Of a stretch of 13,342 nucleotides of DNA, positions 1 to 5,470 are shown in pieces. Position 1 is the stretch's first letter; each line of letters begins with the position of its first letter. The notes under the pieces are model-generated. The model saw only the letters and a program-made list of their open reading frames with translations, did no database searches and was not told the DNA's origin. Position numbers and translations under genes: made by a program. Source of the DNA: Candidatus Saccharibacteria bacterium UBA6258 (GTDB taxonomy: Bacteria > Patescibacteriota > Saccharimonadia > Saccharimonadales > Saccharimonadaceae); NCBI GenBank assembly GCA_002441145.1, contig DJVK01000018.1, positions 1 to 13,342 of the forward strand, in the 5' to 3' direction.

Positions 1-10
1 TATTTTTGAT

Positions 11-86
11 AGGGGCGTAGCTCAATTGGTAGAGTAGCGGTCTCCAAAACCGTTGGTTGTAGGTTCGAGTCCTATCGCCCCTGCCA
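11..86 (+). tRNA. tRNA-Trp (anticodon CCA), with encoded CCA tail
   Basis: The acceptor arms AGGGGCG (11-17) and CGCCCCT (76-82) pair perfectly, followed by discriminator G83 and an encoded CCA (84-86). The anticodon stem 37-41/49-53 closes a seven-base loop with CCA at 44-46, which reads UGG (Trp). The T-arm contains the usual GGTTCGAGTCC. The CCA anticodon reads only UGG, which agrees with TGA being used as a stop in this window. The promoter lies off the left edge. Confidence 0.96.
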
Positions 87-98
87 AAAGTACTTGAA

Positions 99-122
99 TC
101 GAGTCCTATCACCCCTGCCAAA
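99..122 (+). repeat. Partial duplicate of the tRNA-Trp 3' end
   Basis: This stretch repeats positions 65-88 (T-arm 3' half, acceptor 3' strand, CCA and two following A) with one mismatch, G77 against A111, at an offset of 34 nt. It cannot form a tRNA because the 5' two thirds are missing. Copies of a tRNA 3' end next to the intact gene are a usual footprint of integrative elements that use the tRNA as attachment site, but a simple local duplication is also possible. No integrase is visible in the window. Confidence 0.8.
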
Positions 123-158
123 TAAAACACAGGCCATAGTGCCTGTATTTTATTTGGC
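117..158 (+). terminator. Long intrinsic terminator after tRNA-Trp
   Basis: An 18-nt stem (117-134 against 141-158) with a single C128/A147 mismatch and a six-base loop CATAGT. The GC core ACAGGC/GCCTGT is flanked by an A-rich left arm and a T-rich right arm (ATTTTATTT), so it works as a U-tract hairpin and could act in both directions. The base of the stem reaches into the GCCA of the duplicated tRNA end. Confidence 0.85.
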
Positions 159-162
159 AATG

Positions 163-300
163 TTATCGCTCGAAGCTACAACCACTTCGCGACAGCGAAG
201 AAGTAGTAGGTGAGGATTGCCAGTGACAATCCGCAAGGCGACGTCACTAATGAGCTATGCCCATTAGCCTGACTCGCGGGCCCGCGGAACGTGGGCGAGA
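163..300 (+). ncRNA. Structured GC-rich intergenic stretch, candidate small RNA
   Basis: No reading frame fits here, but several strong hairpins follow one another. CTTCGC/GCGAAG (185-190/195-200) has a GACA loop. GGATTG/CAATCC (214-219/227-232) is enclosed by GTGA/TCAC (210-213/244-247). TAATG/CATTA lies near 248-266. The palindrome CGCGGGCCCGCG at 275-286 can alternatively form GCCCGC/GUGGGC (280-285/291-296). GC content is visibly higher than in the genes around it. I could not match it to SRP RNA, 6S RNA, tmRNA or RNase P. Strand and ends are guesses; a weak TGTTATCGC near 161-169 could be part of a promoter. It could also be a remnant of an element inserted at the tRNA. Confidence 0.3.
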
Positions 301-318
301 CCTATCAATCCTAACGTT

Positions 319-327
319 TGCTATACT
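319..327 (+). promoter_or_regulatory. Extended -10 promoter for the DUF2726 gene
   Basis: TGC followed by TATACT (322-327) is an extended -10 element. No good -35 is seen. Transcription would start near 334, giving a leader of about 23 nt with a weak AAGAG (345-349) ribosome binding site before ATG 357. Confidence 0.6.
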
Positions 328-356
328 AAACTCAATATCCTAAACAAGAGAAACAA

Positions 357-863
357 ATGGAACAACTATTAATCCCTGGCGCTGTGATTATCGTAATGAT
401 TGCGGTCGTTATTTCAATAATCCCGAATCGATCGAAATCATCTTATAATCAGCCTGCCTATCGCTATAGTCGAAAACAACATTTCATTTCACCAAGCGAA
501 AAGGCATTCTATAAGCTACTCACCGAAACAGCAGGCGACAGATACTATATATTTCCGCAAGTACACTTATCGAGCATATTTAAAAATGAAACCGTCGGCC
601 GATACCGTAAATTGGGATTTCAGATTATCAATAGGCGTTCAGTAGACTTTGTTTTGTGCGCCAAGGATACTCTAGAGCCTGTGTACGCAGTAGAGCTCGA
701 CGATTACACTCACGATAAACCTGACCGCATCGAACGTGACAAGCAAGTTGACGCGCTCTTTGCACAAAATGGCATTCCGTTACTCCGATTCCGAGACTAC
801 AATAACCTAACTACAGAAGATATCGCGCAACGATTCTACGAAGCAAGACAGGAAGCCATATGA
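357..863 (+). CDS. Membrane-anchored DUF2726 (restriction-endonuclease-fold) protein
   Basis: The 168-residue protein begins with one hydrophobic segment (about residues 5-23), followed by a soluble domain. Residues 48-160 fit the DUF2726 pattern. They include a charged region around RRSVDFVL (93-100), the AVELDD strand (111-116) and a later ERDKQVD helix and GIPLLRFRD strand (139-147). D97, E113 and the later K129 resemble the D...ExK-type active site of the PD-(D/E)XK nuclease fold to which this family is related, although E113 is followed by LD rather than an xK pair, so nuclease activity is unproven. The stop overlaps the next start (ATGA, 860-863), which suggests translational coupling with the small membrane protein downstream. 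The function is unknown; a role in nucleic acid handling at the membrane is inference only. Confidence 0.8.
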   Translation: MEQLLIPGAVIIVMIAVVISIIPNRSKSSYNQPAYRYSRKQHFISPSEKAFYKLLTETAGDRYYIFPQVHLSSIFKNETVGRYRKLGFQIINRRSVDFVLCAKDTLEPVYAVELDDYTHDKPDRIERDKQVDALFAQNGIPLLRFRDYNNLTTEDIAQRFYEARQEAI

Positions 864-1156
864 ACAAACCCACCAAAGAAACCACTCGCTTATTCAACGT
901 CGTGCTCGCTGCCGTCATTAATATCCTCGTCTTCGGATATATATTCCTAATCGCCTCGTTAAGCGGCATCATCCTTGGCCCTGGTCTATTTGGACAGGTG
1001 AGCACCGGCTTTCAGCACGATTTATTGTCGGCGGTTCTGTTTGGCGGCCCTTTAGTAACGGTATTAGCAATGCGCGGTAAAATTGCATCTAAATGGATGT
1101 GGTTGTCGCCCGCAATCGCAGTGGTATATACCTTACTATACGAAACATATTTGTAG
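860..1156 (+). CDS. Small three-helix membrane protein of unknown function
   Basis: A 98-residue hydrophobic protein with probable membrane segments at about residues 12-40, 53-71 and 79-96 and a short basic N-terminus (MNKPTKETTR). I do not recognise a family. It starts inside the stop codon of the DUF2726 gene (ATGA overlap) and has no separate ribosome binding site, so it is probably translated by re-initiation and may work with the anchored upstream protein. About 75 nt separate it from the next gene, without a clear terminator. Confidence 0.75.
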   Translation: MNKPTKETTRLFNVVLAAVINILVFGYIFLIASLSGIILGPGLFGQVSTGFQHDLLSAVLFGGPLVTVLAMRGKIASKWMWLSPAIAVVYTLLYETYL

Positions 1157-1193
1157 CGCCCCGCACTAGCACTCGCAGCACTCAAACCACGCC

Positions 1194-1222
1194 TTAACAA
1201 TATCGGCATCATCAGCTATACT
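1194..1222 (+). promoter_or_regulatory. Promoter of the pilin gene
   Basis: TTAACA (1194-1199) and TATACT (1217-1222) are separated by 17 bp. The -10 ends 10 nt before ATG 1233, so the message would have almost no 5' leader. Confidence 0.7.
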
Positions 1223-1232
1223 TCGAGTAGTT

Positions 1233-1799
1233 ATGTGGGCAAAAAATAACAACAAGGGCTTTACAATCGTCGAACTACTTATTGTAATCGTCGTGATTGC
1301 AATTTTAGCTGCAATTACCATTGTCGCCTATAACGGCATACAGCAACGCGGCAGAGATAGCGCTCGCTATGCAGCGGCAAAAGCTATCGTGAAAGCAATC
1401 GAGCTTTACAAAGTAGATAAGGGCGTATACCCACCGTCAGACGGAACCTTGGCGGCAAAATGCGCGAGCCACACGAACGGCTACAGCTTTAGCGATGCTA
1501 CGGACGGCACATGGATGAAGGCGCTAGTTGATGAGGGTTATTTAAAACAAGTCCCCGTACCGCCGGGGAATGACTGTGTGTCTCATCTTTCTTACTTACT
1601 CGTTAACGCCACGTCTTACAATTGCCCCGCACGTACCAAAAATTACTATGTGCTTCTTGTGTACGGCGTAGAGGGAACAAATACTCCAGCCGGCACTGCC
1701 GACCCTGTGGACGGTAGTAACTGGTCGCCATGTGTGGGCGCAACTGCTGCATGGGGTGGTGGAACCGGCGTGTGGCTATTCCAAAAAGACGATGTATAA
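1233..1799 (+). CDS. Type IV pilin-like protein (prepilin)
   Basis: The 188-residue protein has a class III prepilin leader: a short basic N-terminus, then the cleavage site KG|FTIVE after G9, with F10 as first mature residue and E14 as the conserved Glu5. A hydrophobic helix runs to about residue 33, continuing into YNGIQQRGRDSAR, an N-terminal style I associate with Saccharibacteria pilins. The globular part has four cysteines (C77, C115, C131, C167), enough for two disulfide bonds, and a Gly/Trp-rich end (residues 170-182). The leader would be removed by a prepilin peptidase and the pilin assembled on the cell surface. No other pilus gene is present here, so this is a stand-alone pilin or minor pilin. 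In epibiotic relatives type IV pili serve twitching and host contact; that role here is inference. It has its own near-leaderless promoter. Confidence 0.92.
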   Translation: MWAKNNNKGFTIVELLIVIVVIAILAAITIVAYNGIQQRGRDSARYAAAKAIVKAIELYKVDKGVYPPSDGTLAAKCASHTNGYSFSDATDGTWMKALVDEGYLKQVPVPPGNDCVSHLSYLLVNATSYNCPARTKNYYVLLVYGVEGTNTPAGTADPVDGSNWSPCVGATAAWGGGTGVWLFQKDDV

Positions 1800-1812
1800 C
1801 ACGTTATTGCAC

Positions 1813-1818
1813 TATAAT
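1813..1818 (+). promoter_or_regulatory. -10 box for the kinase-like gene (leaderless)
   Basis: A perfect TATAAT ends 7 bases before the A of ATG 1825, where transcription would start. No Shine-Dalgarno sequence is present in between. The -35 region is not recognisable. Confidence 0.65.
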
Positions 1819-1824
1819 TAACCC

Positions 1825-2394
1825 ATGACCTCAACTAAGCAATTATTGAAACCTACATTATTCACGACTATCGGCGGCTCTGGTTCTAGTAAAAGTCACT
1901 TCACAAGCCTGCTTGCGAAGGAAATACAGGTAGTCCGCCTTAATAACGATGCTATGCGTAGCGCACCCTTTGATGAACCGACCTTATTAGAGAATCTACA
2001 CAACTATCGGCTTGTTTATGGTGCAATGGATTACGCAGCGAAAGCAAGCCTTAAGGCCGGAGCAAGCGTCATCTACGACGCGAATGTAAATCAACGAGTA
2101 TATCGACATAAGAACGCCGAGCTTGCAGCTAACGAAGGCGCGGATGCAATCGTACTATGGATAAAAACACCGTTTGAGGTACGGGGGGAACGAGTTACGA
2201 ATAGAGACGTCACGGATGAACAATCTAGATTTGGCGAAGACACCGTCAGGAAGCACCTAAATCAACTCGAAGAACCCGATGATACAGAGAAAGTAATTAT
2301 CATCGACGGTACGGCTAATGCCGAAGAACAAATAAAACAATTTTGGCAACAGTATCTTAGCCTACAAGAAGTTCGATCACTTTACGTATCATGA
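1825..2394 (+). CDS. P-loop kinase-like protein (AAA_33 / zeta-toxin-like fold)
   Basis: The 189-residue protein has an N-terminal strand and phosphate-binding loop GGSGSSKSH (residues 17-25). It differs from Walker A GxxxxGK[ST] in having S22 where Gly is usual, while K23 and S24 are kept. Further on are NNDAMR (40-45), an ASVIYDANVNQR block (80-91) typical of the small kinases grouped as AAA_33, and an R-rich lid region (R120, R123, R127) with E/D residues. The family phosphorylates small molecules, nucleotides or nucleic acid ends; the substrate here cannot be told. Its stop overlaps the hydrolase start (ATGA, 2391-2394), so the two are likely coupled. The Gly-to-Ser change could lower activity. 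Confidence 0.75.
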   Translation: MTSTKQLLKPTLFTTIGGSGSSKSHFTSLLAKEIQVVRLNNDAMRSAPFDEPTLLENLHNYRLVYGAMDYAAKASLKAGASVIYDANVNQRVYRHKNAELAANEGADAIVLWIKTPFEVRGERVTNRDVTDEQSRFGEDTVRKHLNQLEEPDDTEKVIIIDGTANAEEQIKQFWQQYLSLQEVRSLYVS

Positions 2395-3041
2395 AGCCAC
2401 TGGTCTTTATAGCTGATTACATATACGCCCTATGGCTTCTGTTCCGATCGAGACTGTCGACTGCACAACCCTCAACAAACCAGGGCAACAACGGTTTGGT
2501 AATCTTACTACCCGGGGTATACGAAAATTGGTATTATTTTCGCAGGCTAAAACACAGTCTTGTTACACACGGGTTCGCGGTCCTGCACGCGGATGATATT
2601 TACAAAGGCATATCAATTGCAGAGGATTCAAAGGCTCTATCTAATTTTATAAAAGATCATTCGCTAGAAAATGTAAGCTTAATAGGGCATAGCAGCGGGG
2701 GACTTACGGCAGTAAGCTGCTTACAAACTGCGCCTGCGATCAAACGCGTAGTCGCAATTGCTACACCATTTTCGGGCGTCGCTAATGGGCATATTGTCAG
2801 AACATCAAAAGTTCGTGAGCTAATGCCCGGTTCTGATACGATTACTAGTGTAGAAGTACTGTCACCGAACCTAGCAAACAAAGTAATATCTATTTATCCT
2901 TCATACGACAATCAGATTTGGAGTAAGTCTGGTTCAATACTGAAGGGTGCTAAAAACATTAGACTCAATGCAAAAGGGCACCATCTCATTTTAAGGAGTG
3001 ACGGACTAGCTAAAACAGTGGTCGAAGCGCTAGCGTCTTAA
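2391..3041 (+). CDS. Alpha/beta-hydrolase (esterase/lipase-like)
   Basis: This 216-residue protein carries the nucleophile elbow GHSSGG (99-104) with S101 as likely nucleophile. An acid follows in YPSYDNQIW (D173), and a histidine in KGHHLIL (H197 or H198), so a complete Ser-Asp-His triad is present in the right order. An oxyanion-hole strand LVILLPGVYENWYYF (36-50) precedes it. Residues 3-19 are hydrophobic and could anchor the protein in the membrane. ATPFSGV (124-130) resembles secreted or membrane lipases/esterases of the EstA/lipase class 2 type. It overlaps the kinase-like gene by four bases. The substrate is unknown; lipid or ester hydrolysis is inferred from the fold. Confidence 0.85.
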   Translation: MKPLVFIADYIYALWLLFRSRLSTAQPSTNQGNNGLVILLPGVYENWYYFRRLKHSLVTHGFAVLHADDIYKGISIAEDSKALSNFIKDHSLENVSLIGHSSGGLTAVSCLQTAPAIKRVVAIATPFSGVANGHIVRTSKVRELMPGSDTITSVEVLSPNLANKVISIYPSYDNQIWSKSGSILKGAKNIRLNAKGHHLILRSDGLAKTVVEALAS

Positions 3042-3073
3042 TCCGCCACCATCCTCACTGAGCCTAATATATA

Positions 3074-3102
3074 TTGACAAATTGCGCTATTCCGTTCATT
3101 AT
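3074..3102 (+). promoter_or_regulatory. Strong promoter of the radical SAM / peptide cassette
   Basis: A perfect -35 TTGACA (3074-3079), a 17-bp spacer and CATTAT (3097-3102) give one of the best sigma70-type promoters in the window. It lies in AT-rich DNA immediately before the shift to GC-rich sequence. The expected start is near 3109, giving a leader of about 44 nt, unlike the leaderless neighbours. Confidence 0.75.
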
Positions 3103-3152
3103 ATGTTAATGCAAAGGTGAGGTTTGCCGTTCTTAGAAGAAGAGGTGAGCAC

Positions 3153-4289
3153 ATGCACAAGCCCGTCATCGTCATGCCATATGGCGATCACGTCAAACTG
3201 TTGACGCGCAAGGATCCCGCCTTCATCAGCGCGAACCCTGCTCTCGGCAGCTACATCGGCCAGCTCTACGATGCCGACGCGTTCGTGCCCGACGCCTTGG
3301 CGACGCTACTCCAGCACAAGCTTGGTGTTGACGTCGCAGGGCAAAAGGCACAGGACACATTCGTGCTTCGACAGCCGTCGCAGTACAGGTATGGTGTGGC
3401 GTCATGGGAGTTGAACCTCCTGTGCAACTACAGCTGCCCGCACTGCTACCTGGGGGTTCGGCCCAACAGTTCGATTGGCATGGTGCAGAGACTCCAGGTC
3501 ATCGATCGCATGGCCGAGCTCGGCGTGTTGCGCCTGCAGATCACCGGCGGCGAGCCGTTGATCGATGCGCACTTTGAAGAGACCTACCGTGAGGTGTACG
3601 ACCGTGGGATCATAACCACGATCAGCACCAATGGATCATGGCTCTTCAGGCCGCGCATCCAGGAGCTCTTGCGCGAACGTCCGCCGATGCGGATTACGGT
3701 CAGCATGTACGGCGCCTACCAGGCGTCGTACGAAGGAATGACCAAAACGTCGCGCGGCACCTTCAAGCGGTTCCTCCACGGCCTCGAGGCCACGGTGGGC
3801 ATGGGCGTCAAACTGCGCATCAACATCATCGTGTCGACGTTCAACCAGGACGAGATCGACGATATGAAGCAGCTTGCCGCCAAATACACCGACGACTACC
3901 ACATCTACGACCAGATGAGCGCAACGATTCTCGGCGACGATGAGCCGTTGATGTTTCAGGTCGATGACCTGTGGCGCAAGAAAACACTGCCCGAGAAGCA
4001 GTCGTTCGATGGCTGTGGGGCAGGCGTGGAGTCATTCCATGTCGACCCGCACGGCAACGCCACGATGTGTAAGGTCGGTCGCGAGACAAAGATCGACCTG
4101 ACGCAAGAGCCCGCTAGCGCAATGTCTCGACTTGCGCTGTCGGCTCAACTGAAACTTGTGCGATCTGGTGATTGCACAAGCTGCACGTCGCAGTCGGCGT
4201 GCGTGACCTGCCCGGTCATTGTCGAGCAGTACCGCTCGGCAAAGGCAGGGGCTACAACCTACTGCCGTCAAGCATACGAGAGGAGGTGA
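3153..4289 (+). CDS. Radical SAM/SPASM peptide maturase (RiPP maturation)
   Basis: The start at 3153 is preferred over GTG 3117 because GAAGAGGTGAG (3138-3148) lies just before it. The protein is 378 residues long. Residues 1-80 form an extra N-terminal region that could bind the leader peptide, though I cannot confirm a PqqD-like fold. The radical SAM core has CNYSCPHC (C91, C95, C98) for the first 4Fe-4S cluster and TGGEP (131-135) for SAM binding. The C-terminus is a full SPASM domain: C288 and C306 in a Cx12Gx4C pattern, then C341, C344, C350, C353 and C371, for auxiliary clusters. Such enzymes install thioether, C-C or similar crosslinks in ribosomal peptides. Its stop codon lies inside the ribosome binding site of the Cys-containing small peptide downstream, the likely substrate. 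The gene is GC-rich and uses CTC, GTC and GGC codons unlike its neighbours, which points to transfer. Confidence 0.93.
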   Translation: MHKPVIVMPYGDHVKLLTRKDPAFISANPALGSYIGQLYDADAFVPDALATLLQHKLGVDVAGQKAQDTFVLRQPSQYRYGVASWELNLLCNYSCPHCYLGVRPNSSIGMVQRLQVIDRMAELGVLRLQITGGEPLIDAHFEETYREVYDRGIITTISTNGSWLFRPRIQELLRERPPMRITVSMYGAYQASYEGMTKTSRGTFKRFLHGLEATVGMGVKLRINIIVSTFNQDEIDDMKQLAAKYTDDYHIYDQMSATILGDDEPLMFQVDDLWRKKTLPEKQSFDGCGAGVESFHVDPHGNATMCKVGRETKIDLTQEPASAMSRLALSAQLKLVRSGDCTSCTSQSACVTCPVIVEQYRSAKAGATTYCRQAYERR

Positions 4290-4294
4290 AAGTC

Positions 4295-4471
4295 ATGGCT
4301 GCACCCACAACCGCACCGGCCCCCGCAACTGCGAAGGCCAAGATCGACGTGGCGACGATTGCAACGCCGACCGTGGAGGAGCTCGAGAAGCTCGTCTTCG
4401 GCGACGACAACGTCGACCGTCTGGGCGCGTCGATGTGCGCCTGCGACGCAGGCGACGACAACCCCTTCTGA
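4295..4471 (+). CDS. RiPP precursor peptide, substrate of the adjacent rSAM enzyme
   Basis: This 58-residue peptide starts at ATG 4295, five bases after a near-perfect AGGAGGTGA (4281-4289) that contains the stop of the maturase gene, so the two are coupled. The N-terminal third is Ala/Pro/Thr-rich. Residues 26-36 (TVEELEKLVFG) form an amphipathic, acidic stretch that looks like a leader recognition helix. The tail LGASMCACDAGDDNPF holds the only two cysteines (C48, C50) and four acidic residues. C50 and D54 are spaced as CxxxD, and C48 and D51 as CxxD, which recalls Cys-Asp thioether crosslinks in ranthipeptides of the freyrasin type. No double-glycine site is seen, so the cleavage position is open. 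Codon use matches the maturase. The role as substrate is inferred from position, size and Cys content; I cannot assign a named precursor family. Confidence 0.85.
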   Translation: MAAPTTAPAPATAKAKIDVATIATPTVEELEKLVFGDDNVDRLGASMCACDAGDDNPF

Positions 4472-4476
4472 GAACA

Positions 4477-4512
4477 AGAGCCTCTACCGCCGACACTGGC
4501 GGTAGAGGCTCT
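4477..4512 (+). terminator. Perfect 15-bp hairpin ending the RiPP cassette
   Basis: AGAGCCTCTACCGCC (4477-4491) and its exact complement (4498-4512) flank a GACACT loop, five bases after the precursor stop. The following CTCACTTT is only partly T-rich, so termination strength is uncertain, but the hairpin would also stabilise the 3' end of the peptide message. It ends just before the -10 box of the next gene. Confidence 0.8.
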
Positions 4513-4519
4513 CTCACTT

Positions 4520-4525
4520 TATAAT
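4520..4525 (+). promoter_or_regulatory. -10 box for the GNAT gene (leaderless)
   Basis: TATAAT ends 7 bases before ATG 4532 with no Shine-Dalgarno between. The -35 region would fall inside the terminator hairpin (about 4497-4502), so the end of the RiPP unit and the start of the next unit share DNA. Confidence 0.6.
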
Positions 4526-4531
4526 GACAAT

Positions 4532-5341
4532 ATGAGTAACGCGAGCAACCTTATCAACGTACCCTACCTACCGGTATTAGGCCCCGTACACCCTAGTGAA
4601 ATTAACGCTGAACTGCTCGATGCAATCTATGAGAGTAGTCGACACGATACGTTGCTTGAATACGATAAGGCAAATCGATGGGCCAACCATCCAGCCGAAC
4701 GCATCTATAACGACGGCATAACGCACCACGAACGCGGTATGACAATCAAAGCCCATACAGTCCGCGGTGACAGATATTATTTATATGGCGACACCCCCTT
4801 AGTTACCGCTCCAGGGACAGTAATTACCGTTTCAAAAAAGTTTAAAAATCTTAGCGAGAACGAATCTTGTACCGTTGTGTTCATGGACGAATATACGGCA
4901 ATGAATAAGCAAAGTGCCACCAAGAATATACGATTTGCGCACGAACTTGATAGTGAAATGATTGAGCAGTTGAGCGAGCTAGGCGATGCATCGACGAAAA
5001 GCGGTTTTGCTATGTTAATTAAAAACGGCCTTGCAGTAAATCGCGAAGAGCCAACTCTAGTCTATGTCGTAGACAATCAGGTACTCGGCGCGATTGGTCC
5101 GCTTACAGTACTGCAAGATAGTCGCGGTATCATTCGCATGTTGCCATGTTATTTCGGAGTACATGACGCTGCACGAAGGCAGGGCGTCGGTGCGGATCTT
5201 TGGCAAGCTACGAGAGAATGGGCGCTAGAGCATGGCGCTCAATATAAATTATTACAGGCAGAGCATGATTCATCGGCCGAGCATTTTTACCATGCCCAAC
5301 ATCTAAAATGTTTAGGGTATGTATATAAAAAGTCTCAGTAA
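4532..5341 (+). CDS. GNAT-family N-acetyltransferase with an unrecognised N-terminal half
   Basis: The C-terminal half of this 269-residue protein (about 175-265) fits the GNAT fold: LVYVVDNQVLGAIGPL strand, a MLPCYFGV strand and the acetyl-CoA loop RRQGVGADLW (215-224, R-x-x-G-x-G), then a helix and a late FYHAQHLKCLGY segment of the kind seen at the end of GNAT domains. Residues 1-170 do not match a family I know; they contain a beta-rich part (70-118). The acceptor substrate is unknown. The gene directly follows the RiPP cassette but has ordinary AT-richer codon use and its own leaderless promoter, so it belongs to the resident genome. A role in modifying the peptide or in self-protection cannot be excluded but has no direct support. 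Confidence 0.82.
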   Translation: MSNASNLINVPYLPVLGPVHPSEINAELLDAIYESSRHDTLLEYDKANRWANHPAERIYNDGITHHERGMTIKAHTVRGDRYYLYGDTPLVTAPGTVITVSKKFKNLSENESCTVVFMDEYTAMNKQSATKNIRFAHELDSEMIEQLSELGDASTKSGFAMLIKNGLAVNREEPTLVYVVDNQVLGAIGPLTVLQDSRGIIRMLPCYFGVHDAARRQGVGADLWQATREWALEHGAQYKLLQAEHDSSAEHFYHAQHLKCLGYVYKKSQ

Positions 5342-5351
5342 CTTGGTTCGC

Positions 5352-5371
5352 TATAATAACTTTGATATACT
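5352..5371 (+). promoter_or_regulatory. Two -10 boxes upstream of the Nudix gene
   Basis: TATAAT (5352-5357) and TGATATACT (extended -10, TATACT 5366-5371) lie about 100-115 nt before the Nudix start. The second would start transcription close to ATG 5381 of a short upstream reading frame. The Nudix message therefore has an unusually long leader for this window. Confidence 0.5.
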
Positions 5372-5380
5372 ATCGGCAAT

Positions 5381-5434
5381 ATGATTCTACGCGAATCCGC
5401 TATGCGCACACGCCCGGACGAGCCGAGCCAATAG
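5381..5434 (+). CDS. Possible 17-codon leader peptide upstream of the Nudix gene
   Basis: An ATG nine bases after the TATACT box opens a 17-residue frame ending in TAG at 5432-5434, which ends 36 nt before the Nudix start. The peptide begins MILRESAMRTRP and is Arg-rich. The placement of its ATG copies the leaderless genes of this window, so it would be translated if the promoter is real. It may regulate translation of the Nudix gene, or be a chance frame; its size gives no coding statistics. Confidence 0.25.
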   Translation: MILRESAMRTRPDEPSQ

Positions 5435-5470
5435 CGCTCTCTACATAACAATATAACTAGGAGACTAAAT

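Noticed and set aside
99..122. Second tRNA gene
   Set aside because: Only the 3' T-arm and acceptor strand are present; there is no D-arm, anticodon arm or 5' acceptor strand.
275..286. CGCGGGCCCGCG as a regulatory operator for the DUF2726 gene
   Set aside because: It lies more than 30 bases upstream of the -10 box, within a run of RNA-like hairpins, and can form an alternative stem; a structural RNA explanation fits better.
3117..3152. GTG 3117 as start of the radical SAM enzyme, giving 12 more residues
   Set aside because: The stretch lies in the expected leader, its residues (FAVLRRRGE) look like translated ribosome binding site, and a strong GAAGAGGTGAG sits right before ATG 3153.
4172..4294. 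Longer version of the precursor starting at 4172
   Set aside because: The extra 41 residues overlap the conserved SPASM cysteine region in another frame, while ATG 4295 has an excellent ribosome binding site.
3054..4518. CTCACT direct repeats at 3054-3059 and 4513-4518 as target-site duplication around the cassette
   Set aside because: Six bases recur easily by chance and no transposase or terminal inverted repeats accompany them.
3636..4524. Long overlapping frames on both strands across the maturase and precursor
   Set aside because: GC-rich DNA has few stop codons in other frames; these frames are Arg-rich and lack motifs and ribosome binding sites.
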